Shown here: one piece after another, positions 38,941 through 50,072 of the stretch | Layout of the letters: each line of letters starts with the position of its first letter | Numbering within the stretch: the first letter of the stretch is position 1 | Assembly: GCA_964452085.1 (NCBI GenBank) | Contig: CAYVKL010000006.1 | Location: 46,087-110,086 of the forward strand | DNA length: 64,000 nucleotides | From: Methanobacterium sp964452085 | Lineage (GTDB): Archaea > Methanobacteriota > Methanobacteria > Methanobacteriales > Methanobacteriaceae | Direction of reading: 5' to 3' | Translations under genes and position numbers: made by a program | The notes under the pieces: generated by a model | Told to the model about the DNA's origin: nothing | Database searches by the model: none | What the model saw: the letters and a program-made list of their open reading frames with translations, nothing else

Positions 38941-39743
38941 TTTTTATTCTCCTTATCTAATTCTTTGCGCAAGGGACCTGTTATGGCTATGAGAGGGTGC
39001 TGAGCATCGTCAATGATTTGAACATCATCAAATGAGAAAATACCCTCTTTATCCGCGGTTTTCTCCATTCCCAACTTAATATCCTCATCTAACATTATCA
39101 AATAGGAATCGATTTTCTTGTATCCCAATTTACGAGCAGCTATGGTCCTATGGTGCCCATCAACTAAAATAAAACGATTCCCAGTCTTTACTACTATCGT
39201 AGGTTCTGCCAATCCCCTTTCAAGTTCATAAGTACGCCCCTGAAGTTCATCAGCATAAACTCTGTTCTGGGTGGGCCTTAAATCTTCAATTGCCACTTCT
39301 TCATGAATAAGTTTGGTTTTAATGTCATACAACTGCTCCAAGGTTTTCTTAAAATAATTAACCTTAGTAGGGGTTGATCTTTCAATATGGGAACGAACTA
39401 TGTCGGTGTTGGTGATTATACCCACTAAACTACCATCATCCCTTATGACGGGTAGGCGGGAAATACCCATGCGGAACATTACCCTGGAAGCATCATTTAA
39501 GGACATACTCTGGTCGGCCACCACAATGTCCGTGGACATAATATCTTTTACTTGATGTACCCATGGTTTGATGAGTAAATCGAAAGCCGTGACCATACCA
39601 ATGACTTCTCCGTCAATTTTAACAGGGAACCCATCGTGACCAGTTTGTTTCATGAGCTGAAGCACTTCTGCATTAGGAGTGTCAGGAGTGACCGTTATAA
39701 CCTTCTTAGTCATATAATCTTTAACCAGAGTAGAACTAGTCAT
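38937..39743 (-). CDS. CBS-pair protein with C-terminal ParB/Srx-like domain
   Basis: A 268-residue protein. Two CBS domains (about 5-60 and 68-125) are seen from VKDYMTKKVITVTPDTPNAEVL and VKDIMSTDIVVADQSMSLNDA, with GISRLPVI. The C-terminal half (about 145-220) has IEDLRPTQNRVYADEL and FILVDGHHRTIAARKLG, the ParB-like catalytic/nucleotide motif (G-H-x-R). CBS pairs sense adenine nucleotides. It overlaps DUF504 by 8 bases upstream and hisE by 4 bases downstream, a tight operon. Whether the ParB domain hydrolyses CTP or cleaves nucleic acid is unknown. Confidence 0.88.
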   Translation of the reverse strand: MTSSTLVKDYMTKKVITVTPDTPNAEVLQLMKQTGHDGFPVKIDGEVIGMVTAFDLLIKPWVHQVKDIMSTDIVVADQSMSLNDASRVMFRMGISRLPVIRDDGSLVGIITNTDIVRSHIERSTPTKVNYFKKTLEQLYDIKTKLIHEEVAIEDLRPTQNRVYADELQGRTYELERGLAEPTIVVKTGNRFILVDGHHRTIAARKLGYKKIDSYLIMLDEDIKLGMEKTADKEGIFSFDDVQIIDDAQHPLIAITGPLRKELDKENKK

Positions 39744-39990
39744 TAAAATCTCCCGTTTTTGTACTCTTTTTCCATATTACTTTGTTATCACATTCAATTT
39801 TAACAATGCGATGATAAGGAATCATTGCTCCATCAACCATAATCATAAATCCTCCTTCTAAACCTTGAATATCATTCAAAGGGATGGTTTTAAGGTTTCC
39901 CTTGGAACTCCTATGGGAATAAATAACCTTGCAATTTCCAGAATCCATTTCTGGATGCCATTTTAACATATCCAAGATTCTCTTGGCCAT
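39736..39990 (-). CDS. DUF504 / MJ1316-type RNA-end recognition domain protein
   Basis: An 84-residue protein matching DUF504: RILDMLKWHPEMD at the start, VIYSHRSSKGN in the middle and MIPYHRIVKIECDNKVIW at the end. The domain was proposed to recognise cyclic RNA ends; this is family knowledge, not seen in the sequence. It is first in the operon DUF504-CBS/ParB-hisE, overlapping the second gene by 8 bases. No clear ribosome site is seen. Upstream is the 3' end of gatB. Confidence 0.88.
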   Translation of the reverse strand: MAKRILDMLKWHPEMDSGNCKVIYSHRSSKGNLKTIPLNDIQGLEGGFMIMVDGAMIPYHRIVKIECDNKVIWKKSTKTGDFND

Positions 39991-40055
39991 AAGGTTTCAA
40001 ACTTCCTTGCAACCATCCACTTCATAAATTTTTTTCGAAATTTCTAATCTTCAAA

Positions 40056-41426
<1,371 letters not shown>

Positions 41427-41456
41427 AGCTATTCCTCCTAAAATAACGAGTGAAAT

Positions 41457-42464
41457 TTAAACCTTATACTCTGTTTTATTATTAAGACAACTATTGATAT
41501 ATCTTTTTAGGAATGGTTCCAGACCACTTTTGGGACATCCTCCTTCCAGACAATCAAGATCAGTGAAAGTTCCCACCAGCTCCCTGCCAGCCCAACGAAC
41601 CTCTTCTTCTACTCTTTTTCCATGACGGGTTCCAAACATCTTGAATAATGGGAATTTGGTGAGTCCATTGGCACCGGCCAGTAAAAGGGGTCCGATGTTA
41701 GCCAGGTTATCCACCCAGGTCCCGGTGATAATCTCTAAATTTGGGAACATTATCCTGGTTGCCGCCACCGTGGCAGCATAATACAGGGATGCGGGCTGGG
41801 GAGTATCAGCGTAAGGGGTTTCAGGGTGTGGGTTAAGCGAGTAGAATATAATCCTGTCTATTTCCAGATCTTCAATCATCTGGAATAGGTACTGAAGATC
41901 ATCTGGTGTTTCTCCCAACCCTAATATGATGGTTATTGCTTTTTTAAATCCTAAATCGCCTGCTTCAGTTAGCATGAGGGTTATATCTTTTAATGGTTTG
42001 CTAGGACATATTTTTTGGTGCAATTCGGGGTTGGCCACCTCCACTGCGCCAGTCACACCCGTGATTTCTTCACCATATACATCTAACTCACTGGTTATCC
42101 CTATGTTGAGCCACACCGGATTACGGGTTATCTCATGAATGTCTTGGGCAATTTTCTTAATTTCTGATGTGGTGAATGATCCATATCCTCCTGATAGGAA
42201 TTCTATGTTCCACCCCATGCGACGGACCATTTCTGCCTCGGCCAGTATGGCTTCAACCCTTCTTCTGGCCTTTTTAGGATCCCGGATGAGGGGCTTCTGA
42301 GAAGACATGTAACAAAAACTGCAGTCCCCTTTATCACACCACCATGAAAGGAATATGGCCCTTTCCAGAGTAATCCGGCTGCCGTGCTTTTTGAGGGCGA
42401 TTTTATTGGCCTCCTGGAGGAGGTCCAGAACTTCCTGGTTTTTTATTTTTTGTATGAGATTCAT
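41457..42464 (-). CDS. Radical SAM enzyme with CX4CX2C cluster and BATS-like C-terminus
   Basis: A 335-residue protein of radical SAM type. The cluster motif reads CDKGDCSFC near residue 44: CX4CX2C, not the usual CX3CX2C. It is followed by EFLSGGYGSFTT (the GGE/SAM region) and LGLGETPDD. The C-terminus (LANIGPLLLAGANGLTKFPLF) resembles the BATS domain of biotin synthase and HydG/HmdB-like enzymes. HmdB has an odd spacing too (CX5CX2C, from memory). ATG 42464 is preferred to TTG 42491 with weak evidence. Product is unknown; it lies upstream of gatB. Confidence 0.78.
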   Translation of the reverse strand: MNLIQKIKNQEVLDLLQEANKIALKKHGSRITLERAIFLSWWCDKGDCSFCYMSSQKPLIRDPKKARRRVEAILAEAEMVRRMGWNIEFLSGGYGSFTTSEIKKIAQDIHEITRNPVWLNIGITSELDVYGEEITGVTGAVEVANPELHQKICPSKPLKDITLMLTEAGDLGFKKAITIILGLGETPDDLQYLFQMIEDLEIDRIIFYSLNPHPETPYADTPQPASLYYAATVAATRIMFPNLEIITGTWVDNLANIGPLLLAGANGLTKFPLFKMFGTRHGKRVEEEVRWAGRELVGTFTDLDCLEGGCPKSGLEPFLKRYINSCLNNKTEYKV

Positions 42465-42491
42465 TTTTTTGCCATCTTTTATGAAATTCAA

Positions 42492-42821
<330 letters not shown>

Positions 42822-42824
42822 CTT

Positions 42825-42910
<86 letters not shown>

Positions 42911-42956
42911 TATCCAAAATATTTAAATAGAAATAAAATTCATAAGTTAAATCTCG

Positions 42957-43035
<79 letters not shown>

Positions 43036-43095
43036 TTAAATTTTAATAAATTCAACTACCCTTAGACTAATTTAGGTCTAGAATTCATATATTTA

Positions 43096-43185
<90 letters not shown>

Positions 43186-43193
43186 ATTCACTC

Positions 43194-43279
<86 letters not shown>

Positions 43280-43437
43280 GTTTATCTGAATAATTTACTT
43301 CTTTTTTCTAAATTTGCTGCATTATACATCATGATGCACTTCCAAACCCATAATCAACACCAGAAACTTCATTTTTATAGAAAAGTACTTATCCTCCCAT
43401 AAGCATAATAAAATCAATAATTTAAGGGGGGAGCCCT

Positions 43438-43749
43438 ATGATCAAGATGGAAAGAACCTGTAGTTCTCTTAAGTGTGACGTACTACACAAAGGAGAGTTG
43501 ATTGGGAAGATGGAAGGAGTATGTGTTACTCAGTGGTTTTTGAAAAACCATTACAACTACACTGGTGCATTCTCCCGATTCATAACCGACAAACCAGAAC
43601 TTAGCCGTTCTGGAATAAAAGTGGACATAGTATTTAACGACAGAAAAATAGTAGCTAAAGATGCTTGCATAGGGTGGATAAGAGGCCCAACCAAAAATGG
43701 GACATTTTCTGCCAAAAATATGGAGTATGCAGATAAATTGGCCCCTTAA
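43438..43749 (+). CDS. Small hypothetical protein
   Basis: A 103-residue protein with the motifs CSSLKCDVLHKG, VCVTQWFLKNHYNYTGAF and SGIKVDIVFNDRKIVAKDACIGWI. It has four cysteines. A very strong ribosome site (AAGGGGGGAG) lies 5 bases before the ATG, so it is surely translated. It has its own promoter region after the tRNA cluster, and hjc follows on the same strand after 114 bases. No family is recognised. Confidence 0.7.
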   Translation: MIKMERTCSSLKCDVLHKGELIGKMEGVCVTQWFLKNHYNYTGAFSRFITDKPELSRSGIKVDIVFNDRKIVAKDACIGWIRGPTKNGTFSAKNMEYADKLAP

Positions 43750-43863
43750 TTGTTGCGAAAAAATATTTTTAGTAGTAAAAATAACCACTTAAATTTTAAT
43801 AATACATTCTTAATAGGTAGATTTTCTCATCCCCGATGTTAATTGCTGGGAGTTTAGAGTTTA

Positions 43864-44271
<408 letters not shown>

Positions 44272-44353
44272 TATTTCAATTATTTTAGTTTCCACCCATT
44301 ATTTTTAAATAGATTTATCGATTCATTAAGCTGAAATAGATAAAAAACTTTTT

Positions 44354-45436
44354 TTAAGAGGCTTCTTTACCTTCTTCGGTAATTTCAAGCTCTATTTCAC
44401 TTTCCTTGGATTCTTTATAGGCTAAAACTGCTGCATAAGCCACTCCCAAAACCAATGGTCCAATTATGAATCCCACCAGACCCATGAGAAGTGGTCCGCA
44501 AATGAATCCTAAAAGGAATATCATGGGATGTATGTCTGCATATCTTCCTGAGATTTGGGGCCTAACATACATGTCCAGAACACTAAGGGAGACGCTTAAA
44601 AGAATCACCAGAATCATACGTATATAATTACCACTGAAAAGATCATAAAGGGCCAGAACAGTGTAAGTGGGCCAATGGCCAATGAAAGGTATTACTTGGC
44701 AGAATCCAGTTATAATTCCTAAAAATAATGAATAAGGGTAGCCGAGAAGATAAAAACCTATTCCAGATATTACACCCACAATCATAGCAGTCAGGAAGTG
44801 TCCGAAGAAAATACTCTTTAAAACATTGTCTGTTTCTCGGAAAAGGTTGTCAAAAAATCCTTTTCTGTCATGAGGAATGACAAAATCAACATATTGCCAA
44901 AGTCGGTCCCCGTCTCTGGCAAAGTAAAAGGTTGCTGCGAAGAAAACGAAGAGTTCTAATGCCAGGTTAGGTATGGATTGCACCAGGCTAACCAAATATG
45001 ATACTATTCCTTTGAGGATGTCTGATAGGGCTACTTCAAGAACCCCTGACGCTGAACCAAGATAAGGATATACGCTGGCCGGTACGTACTGTTGGAATTG
45101 AGGAGAACTCTGTATGGATGCTGTGGTTATGTTACCTAAATTCATGGCTTTTACAGCACCAACAATTGATGGAGCTGATTCTACCAGTGCATTAATGCAG
45201 AAAAATAGTATGATTATCAAAGGAAGTATAACCACCACCATGGCCACAAATATCGCCAGTGACTGAAATTTAAGGTATGGTAGAAGTTTTTTAGCAATAG
45301 GACGCACTGCATATGCAAAAACTGCTGCTAATACAATCATACTCAGCATAGGAGTGAGAACTACCAGGGATAAGAAAAGAAGGACTGCCATTATGAATAT
45401 GGCTGATGTTAAGGTTCCTTTTAGTTTGTAAATCAT
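44354..45436 (-). CDS. AI-2E family (UPF0118) permease
   Basis: A 360-residue protein with about eight membrane segments; the family includes the TqsA/PerM type, with a role in small-molecule export or ion transport. Markers are VLTPMLSMIVLAAVFAYAVRPIAKKL at the N-terminus and GVISGIGFYLLGYPYSLFLGIITG with IPFIGHWP near residues 230-260. A polar region around 80-130 is likely outside the membrane core, and the tail is acidic. The gene is on its own, convergent with hjc. The substrate is unknown. Confidence 0.9.
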   Translation of the reverse strand: MIYKLKGTLTSAIFIMAVLLFLSLVVLTPMLSMIVLAAVFAYAVRPIAKKLLPYLKFQSLAIFVAMVVVILPLIIILFFCINALVESAPSIVGAVKAMNLGNITTASIQSSPQFQQYVPASVYPYLGSASGVLEVALSDILKGIVSYLVSLVQSIPNLALELFVFFAATFYFARDGDRLWQYVDFVIPHDRKGFFDNLFRETDNVLKSIFFGHFLTAMIVGVISGIGFYLLGYPYSLFLGIITGFCQVIPFIGHWPTYTVLALYDLFSGNYIRMILVILLSVSLSVLDMYVRPQISGRYADIHPMIFLLGFICGPLLMGLVGFIIGPLVLGVAYAAVLAYKESKESEIELEITEEGKEAS

Positions 45437-45570
45437 TATTCAGTTAGCCTCCTTACACACCATAATCCATTTATTCTATTCAATTTACTCTAATTCATTT
45501 GAATTGTTAGTTAATACTCCTAAAAATGGTCATTCGCTGCTTAAATTCATTAATATTATAATATTATCAG

Positions 45571-46365
45571 TTAAAATATTTTTTTAACCCCTGATGAATC
45601 CCTGCGGTAATTACCAAATTCGGATATCATTTTGAGCTGATCTGTCCATAACACCGGGCCTTCTACACATATTCTCCAGCCCACATCATCCACACAACAC
45701 TGACCACATATTCCCAGTGCACATTTCATATATCTTTCCATGGAAAACTGGGCTGGTAACTGGTACTGGTTTGAAATATCATGCAGTTTTTTCATCATAA
45801 CTTCTGGGCCACAAACCACCATCATGTCGTAATCTTCCTCTTTTATGAGTTTTTCTGCCAGTTCAGTGGCAAATCCACAGAAGCCATGACTGCCGTCATC
45901 AGTAGTGGGCATTACATTAGCGCCTGCCATTTTTAGTGGTTCCTGAAAAAGTATTTCCTCTTTAGTAGTGGCTGCTGTTATAACGTCCACTTCAACTCCT
46001 CTTTTTGATGCTTCCTGGGTAAAAGCAGATATAGGTGCCATCCCTATTCCACCCCCAACTGCCAGAACGCGAGAACCCGCTATTTGGAATTCAGTTCCAT
46101 AAGGACCTCTTAATCCCAATTTATCATTTTTCTGGAGTTTGTGCAGTGATTTGGTAAATGGGCCCACCATTTTCACTGAAATACCAATCTCATTTTTTAC
46201 AGGATCGATACTGGAAATGGACATGGGTTTTTCATCCTGAAAATTCCATAACATTAAAAACTGGCCAGGACGCTCCACAGAAACTTTCCAGGGGAAGATG
46301 AATGTTTTCACTGTGGGAGTTTCTTCAATTATCCTTTTTATTCTAATTACCTGTGGAAAATTCAT
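45571..46365 (-). CDS. pyrK: Dihydroorotate dehydrogenase electron transfer subunit PyrK
   Basis: PyrK carries electrons from dihydroorotate dehydrogenase to NAD+. The 264-residue protein has the FAD-binding FRPGQFLMLW-like segment near residue 30, AVGGGIGMAPISAF near 107 for NAD(P), and the 2Fe-2S cysteines in CALGICGQCCVDD with a fourth in WRICVEGPV near 215-232. It follows pyrD with 63 bases between, as in many archaea and Gram-positive bacteria. AAGGAATGAT precedes the ATG. Confidence 0.95.
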   Translation of the reverse strand: MNFPQVIRIKRIIEETPTVKTFIFPWKVSVERPGQFLMLWNFQDEKPMSISSIDPVKNEIGISVKMVGPFTKSLHKLQKNDKLGLRGPYGTEFQIAGSRVLAVGGGIGMAPISAFTQEASKRGVEVDVITAATTKEEILFQEPLKMAGANVMPTTDDGSHGFCGFATELAEKLIKEEDYDMMVVCGPEVMMKKLHDISNQYQLPAQFSMERYMKCALGICGQCCVDDVGWRICVEGPVLWTDQLKMISEFGNYRRDSSGVKKIF

Positions 46366-46428
46366 GATATCATTCCTTAGATAAAATATATTTTTCTAAT
46401 TATGGGAATTTTATTATTTTGGGAATTG

Positions 46429-47331
46429 CTATTCATGCGCCAGTCCCACCATTTCTTCCACTTTCTGGTAACCTTTATCTTTCATGAACTTTTCAAGACC
46501 ACTGTTTATCTGGCTGAAGACATCCAATCCATTATACATTACTGCGGTTCCAATCTGAACACAGGTGGCTCCGGCGTATAAAAATTCCACCACATCCTTA
46601 TAATCCATTATTCCCCCCACACCCATTATGGGTAGTTTGACTGCCTGGTGAACCTGATATACGCAGCGCAGAGCTACTGGTTTAATGGCTGGTCCGGACA
46701 TTCCTCCAAAGCGATTGGACAATACTGGTTTTGCTGTTTCCAGATCGATCCTCATCCCGGGCCCTAAGGAGTTGATTAAGGTCAGGGCATCTGCCCCACC
46801 GCTTTGTGCTGCCTGGGCAATTTCAACAATGTCCGTTACATTGGGGGTTAATTTAACTATAACCGGAGAACTAACTGATTTTTTAACTGCCTTTACTATC
46901 TGATTGGTTAAATCCGGGTTCTGACCAATGGATGCTCCGCAGCCTTCCATGGCATGGGGGCAAGATATATTGAGTTCCAGAGCATCCACCAGGAATTCCA
47001 CTTGACTGGCAATCTGGGAGAATTCTTCTGGTGTGGAACCGTAGATTGAGGCTATCTGGGGGACTTTTCCCTCCAGTTTTTTCATTTCTTCCCTGAAGTT
47101 TTCCACCCCCGGGTTAGATAGTCCTATGGCATTAATTATACCCCCCTCCACCTCTACAGTGGTGGGGTTAGGATAACCTTTGTTGGGTTCCATTCCAAAT
47201 GATTTTGTTACCACTGCCCCTGCTCCACTTCTAGCCACCCAGTTGAGGGATGAAGCTGTGCTTCCAAGCACCCCCGCAGCCAGTACAGTGGGATTTTTCA
47301 TTTTAATCTGACATATTTCCACTTCCAGCAT
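46429..47331 (-). CDS. pyrD: Dihydroorotate dehydrogenase B catalytic subunit PyrD
   Basis: PyrD oxidises dihydroorotate to orotate with FMN. The 300-residue protein has the class 1B signatures: NPTVLAAGVLGS at the N-terminus, ALELNISCPHAMEGCGASIGQ near residue 118 with the base-acting Cys, and VKLTPNVTDI and MGVGGIMDYKDVVEFLYAGA. It forms an operon with pyrK. The gene is divergent from nop5 and shares its promoter region (47332-47489). Confidence 0.96.
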   Translation of the reverse strand: MLEVEICQIKMKNPTVLAAGVLGSTASSLNWVARSGAGAVVTKSFGMEPNKGYPNPTTVEVEGGIINAIGLSNPGVENFREEMKKLEGKVPQIASIYGSTPEEFSQIASQVEFLVDALELNISCPHAMEGCGASIGQNPDLTNQIVKAVKKSVSSPVIVKLTPNVTDIVEIAQAAQSGGADALTLINSLGPGMRIDLETAKPVLSNRFGGMSGPAIKPVALRCVYQVHQAVKLPIMGVGGIMDYKDVVEFLYAGATCVQIGTAVMYNGLDVFSQINSGLEKFMKDKGYQKVEEMVGLAHE

Positions 47332-47489
47332 GATTACACCCTTATATGGAAGTTATAAGTCCCCATAATTCCTTATTTTTATTATTTTACAATTTAAATT
47401 TTATTTTCCAATTTTTATTTTTCCAAATATGTATCTATCAATATTACATTTTTGGAAGGTTTAAATCCTCTTAAGTACACATTAAATTC

Positions 47490-48692
47490 ATGAAGTGTTA
47501 TGTAGTTAGTTGTTTTGCAGGCTTCTTGGCCTTAGATGATGATTTTAACCTCCTGGATTATGAACTTTTCCCACATTCAGATCTTTTGGAAAAATGGATA
47601 AAACTGCAGGAAAATGGCGAAAATCCTGATGAAACCATTCTATTAGATAAAATGGGGAAAAAATGTAATGAAATCATAATCGAAACTAATAAAAGCAGCT
47701 ACCACTACCAAAACCTTAAATATAATTCTAAATTCACTTTTCAAATCCCCAGTAAAGGGGGAGATTTTGTGCGATCCCACCTGAGGGAGTTACTCCTTGG
47801 AACTGGTTTTATTGAATCTGCTAGTGAGCTAAATGACACTATCCGTAAATTATCCCAGCAGATTACCGAACACAAGATTAAGGAGTCTTCTGAATCTGAC
47901 GATATTCTACTTATCCAGGCCATTCATGCCATTGAGGAGTTGGAAGAATCAGAGGTTAAACTGGTGGAAAGGATCAGGGAATGGTACCCCACCCACTTCC
48001 CGGAACTGGATGAAGTAAAGGATCATTCCAGATATGTGGAGCTGGTGGCTGAATATGGGGACCGGGATTCTATTATAAATTCAGGATTATCTGATCTGGA
48101 TATTGATTCAGATACTAGCCTGGGTGCAGATTTATCTGAAAGAGATCTGGAGGTCATTCAGGGATTTGCTCGGACTATTAAATCCGTTCAGGAGTCTAAA
48201 AAGTCCACCAATAAGTATGTTGACCTTAAAATGGAAGAAGTCGCCCCTAATTTAAGGGATCTGCTGGGAGCATCACTTGGTGCTAAGATAATCGCCCATA
48301 CTGGAGGTATTAAGAGATTAGCCCTACTTCCTTCCAGTACTGTGCAGATTTTAGGGGCTGAAAAAGCTCTTTTCCGTCATTTAAAAACTGGTGAGAGACC
48401 ACCAAAACATGGTTTGATATACCAGCACCCGGATGTGCGTGGCTCAAGGTGGTGGGTAAGGGGTAAAATTGCCCGCATGCTGGCAGGTAGGATCAGTCTG
48501 GCAGTTCGTAAGGACTATTTCAATGGAGATTTCGATCCATCCATTAAAGAAAGTTATCAGGATAAACTTGAAGAGATCACTAAGGCCCATCCATTCCCTA
48601 AAAGGACTGAAAAGTCAAAAAAGAAGAAAACTAAAAAGAGAAAGAAAAAGAAGGATAAATTCCGCTATAAAAAGGATGATTTTCCCTATTGA
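47490..48692 (+). CDS. nop5: NOP5/NOP56-type box C/D RNP protein
   Basis: Nop5 bridges fibrillarin and L7Ae on C/D guide RNAs that direct 2'-O-methylation. The 400-residue protein has an N-terminal fibrillarin-binding part, a coiled coil, and the Nop domain with LRDLLGASLGAKIIAHTGGI and PSSTVQILGAEKALFRHLKTG near residues 255-310 and KHGLIYQHPDV. The tail is a run of Lys residues, as usual. No ribosome site precedes ATG 47490, but a TATA-like GGTTTAAAT lies about 25 bases upstream, so it may be leaderless. flpA follows after a small gene. Confidence 0.95.
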   Translation: MKCYVVSCFAGFLALDDDFNLLDYELFPHSDLLEKWIKLQENGENPDETILLDKMGKKCNEIIIETNKSSYHYQNLKYNSKFTFQIPSKGGDFVRSHLRELLLGTGFIESASELNDTIRKLSQQITEHKIKESSESDDILLIQAIHAIEELEESEVKLVERIREWYPTHFPELDEVKDHSRYVELVAEYGDRDSIINSGLSDLDIDSDTSLGADLSERDLEVIQGFARTIKSVQESKKSTNKYVDLKMEEVAPNLRDLLGASLGAKIIAHTGGIKRLALLPSSTVQILGAEKALFRHLKTGERPPKHGLIYQHPDVRGSRWWVRGKIARMLAGRISLAVRKDYFNGDFDPSIKESYQDKLEEITKAHPFPKRTEKSKKKKTKKRKKKKDKFRYKKDDFPY

Positions 48693-48797
48693 AAAAGTTG
48701 TTGAATCATTCAAATGATTCAGTTGATGGGGGGTGGGATCTAATGCTATTGGTAAAAACTATTGGATTCATTATATTCGTGAAGGGGAGATGATTTA

Positions 48798-49076
48798 ATG
48801 GTGGACATAGTAGTGATTGTTTCGATAATATCAAGTGTCTTTTCAATTATACTGGCAGTGTTTGCCATCCTGTTTTCAAGAAGGGTGGAGGAACGACTCA
48901 AGAACAACTTCCTAATATTAAAGGATACCATGGAACAAAACCGGGAGCAGGCAGAAGCATGCCTGTATAACATTGACCGAGAAGCAGAAGCCATTAAGCA
49001 AACCGTTGACCAATCACATGAAAAACTCCATGAAACCCTGAATGATATTAAAGTAAACTCCAAAGCACTTGAATAA
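48798..49076 (+). CDS. Small membrane-anchored coiled-coil protein
   Basis: A 92-residue protein with a single N-terminal membrane segment (residues 4-25, VVIVSIISSVFSIILAVFAILF) and an amphipathic helix with heptad-like spacing (NREQAEACLYNIDREAEAIKQTV). GGGGAGATGATTTA precedes the ATG, giving a good ribosome site. It lies between nop5 and flpA, on the same strand, where the two genes are usually adjacent. No family is recognised. Confidence 0.65.
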   Translation: MVDIVVIVSIISSVFSIILAVFAILFSRRVEERLKNNFLILKDTMEQNREQAEACLYNIDREAEAIKQTVDQSHEKLHETLNDIKVNSKALE

Positions 49077-49192
49077 TCCTTTTTATGATTTTAGACCGTT
49101 TTAATAAAAAAAATAAAATAAAATAAATATCAAGATGATATTACATGATGCAATAACCTAAATTAACTATAAACCTATGAGGAACCGCCAAA

Positions 49193-49870
49193 ATGCAATA
49201 TAATCATGAATCAGGAGATAAAATACAGGGAGTATACGAACTAGACGGTCACCTGGCCACTCGTAATCTAAATCCTGGGGTGAGAGTTTACGGGGAGAAG
49301 TTAGTTGAATACAAGGATATTGAATGCCGCCTGTGGGATCCTCGCCGTTCGAAACTTGCCGCAGCCCTCTTAAATGGCCTTGAAAACTTCAAAATACAAA
49401 TTGACTCGAAAATACTTTACTTAGGTGCTTCCGCTGGGACAACACCATCCCATATCTCTGATATAATCACTGAAGGTTTGATTTACTGTGTAGAGTTCTC
49501 ACCCCGTATGATGAGGGAGCTTTTAACAGTTTGCCGGGAAAGGGAGAATATGATACCCTTACTTGAAGATGCCCATAAACCCCAGAATTATCTTCCTCTG
49601 ATGGAAAAAGTGAATTTACTCTATTCTGACGTGGCTCAACCCAATCAGACTGAAATATTCATGGATAATATGCGCATGTTTCTTTCTGAAGAAGGTCAGG
49701 GGATAATTATGGTTAAAGCTCGTAGTATTGATGTAACCCGCAAACCCAGAAAGATATTCCGTGAAGAAGCCTCCAAATTAAAAGAGCATGGTTTCAGAGT
49801 GGTGGAAAAGATTGATCTGGACCCTTATGAGAAGGATCACCGGTGCCTGGTGTGTGAATTTGCTTTTTAA
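49193..49870 (+). CDS. flpA: Fibrillarin-like rRNA/tRNA 2'-O-methyltransferase
   Basis: The catalytic partner of Nop5 on C/D RNPs. The 225-residue protein has ECRLWDPRRSKLAAAL near residue 50, the SAM motif ILYLGASAGTTPSHIS near 85, YCVEFSPRMMRE and PLLEDAHKPQNY with the catalytic Asp, and VMVKARSIDVTRKP near 175. Length is normal for archaea. GAGGA with a 9-base spacing precedes the ATG. It is transcribed after nop5 and the small coiled-coil gene. Confidence 0.96.
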   Translation: MQYNHESGDKIQGVYELDGHLATRNLNPGVRVYGEKLVEYKDIECRLWDPRRSKLAAALLNGLENFKIQIDSKILYLGASAGTTPSHISDIITEGLIYCVEFSPRMMRELLTVCRERENMIPLLEDAHKPQNYLPLMEKVNLLYSDVAQPNQTEIFMDNMRMFLSEEGQGIIMVKARSIDVTRKPRKIFREEASKLKEHGFRVVEKIDLDPYEKDHRCLVCEFAF

Positions 49871-50072
49871 ACATTATTTCGCTTAAAGGGAAAGAAAGTA
49901 ATTAATTAATGAAGTAGTTATTTTTAATCTTTATCCATATCAGAGACATATATGGGTTAGAAACTTGAATAGTGCTATTTATTGAGTTATTTGATTTTAA
50001 TTCCCATAATTGCTATTTTTTAGCAAAAAAGTATTATATATTATGTGATTTAATAAAATTACATGTGATAAT

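Noticed and set aside
48746..49063. 105-residue minus-strand frame opposite the small coiled-coil gene
   Set aside because: The plus-strand frame has a good ribosome site, membrane segment and coiled coil; the minus frame is Ser/Ile-rich shadow.
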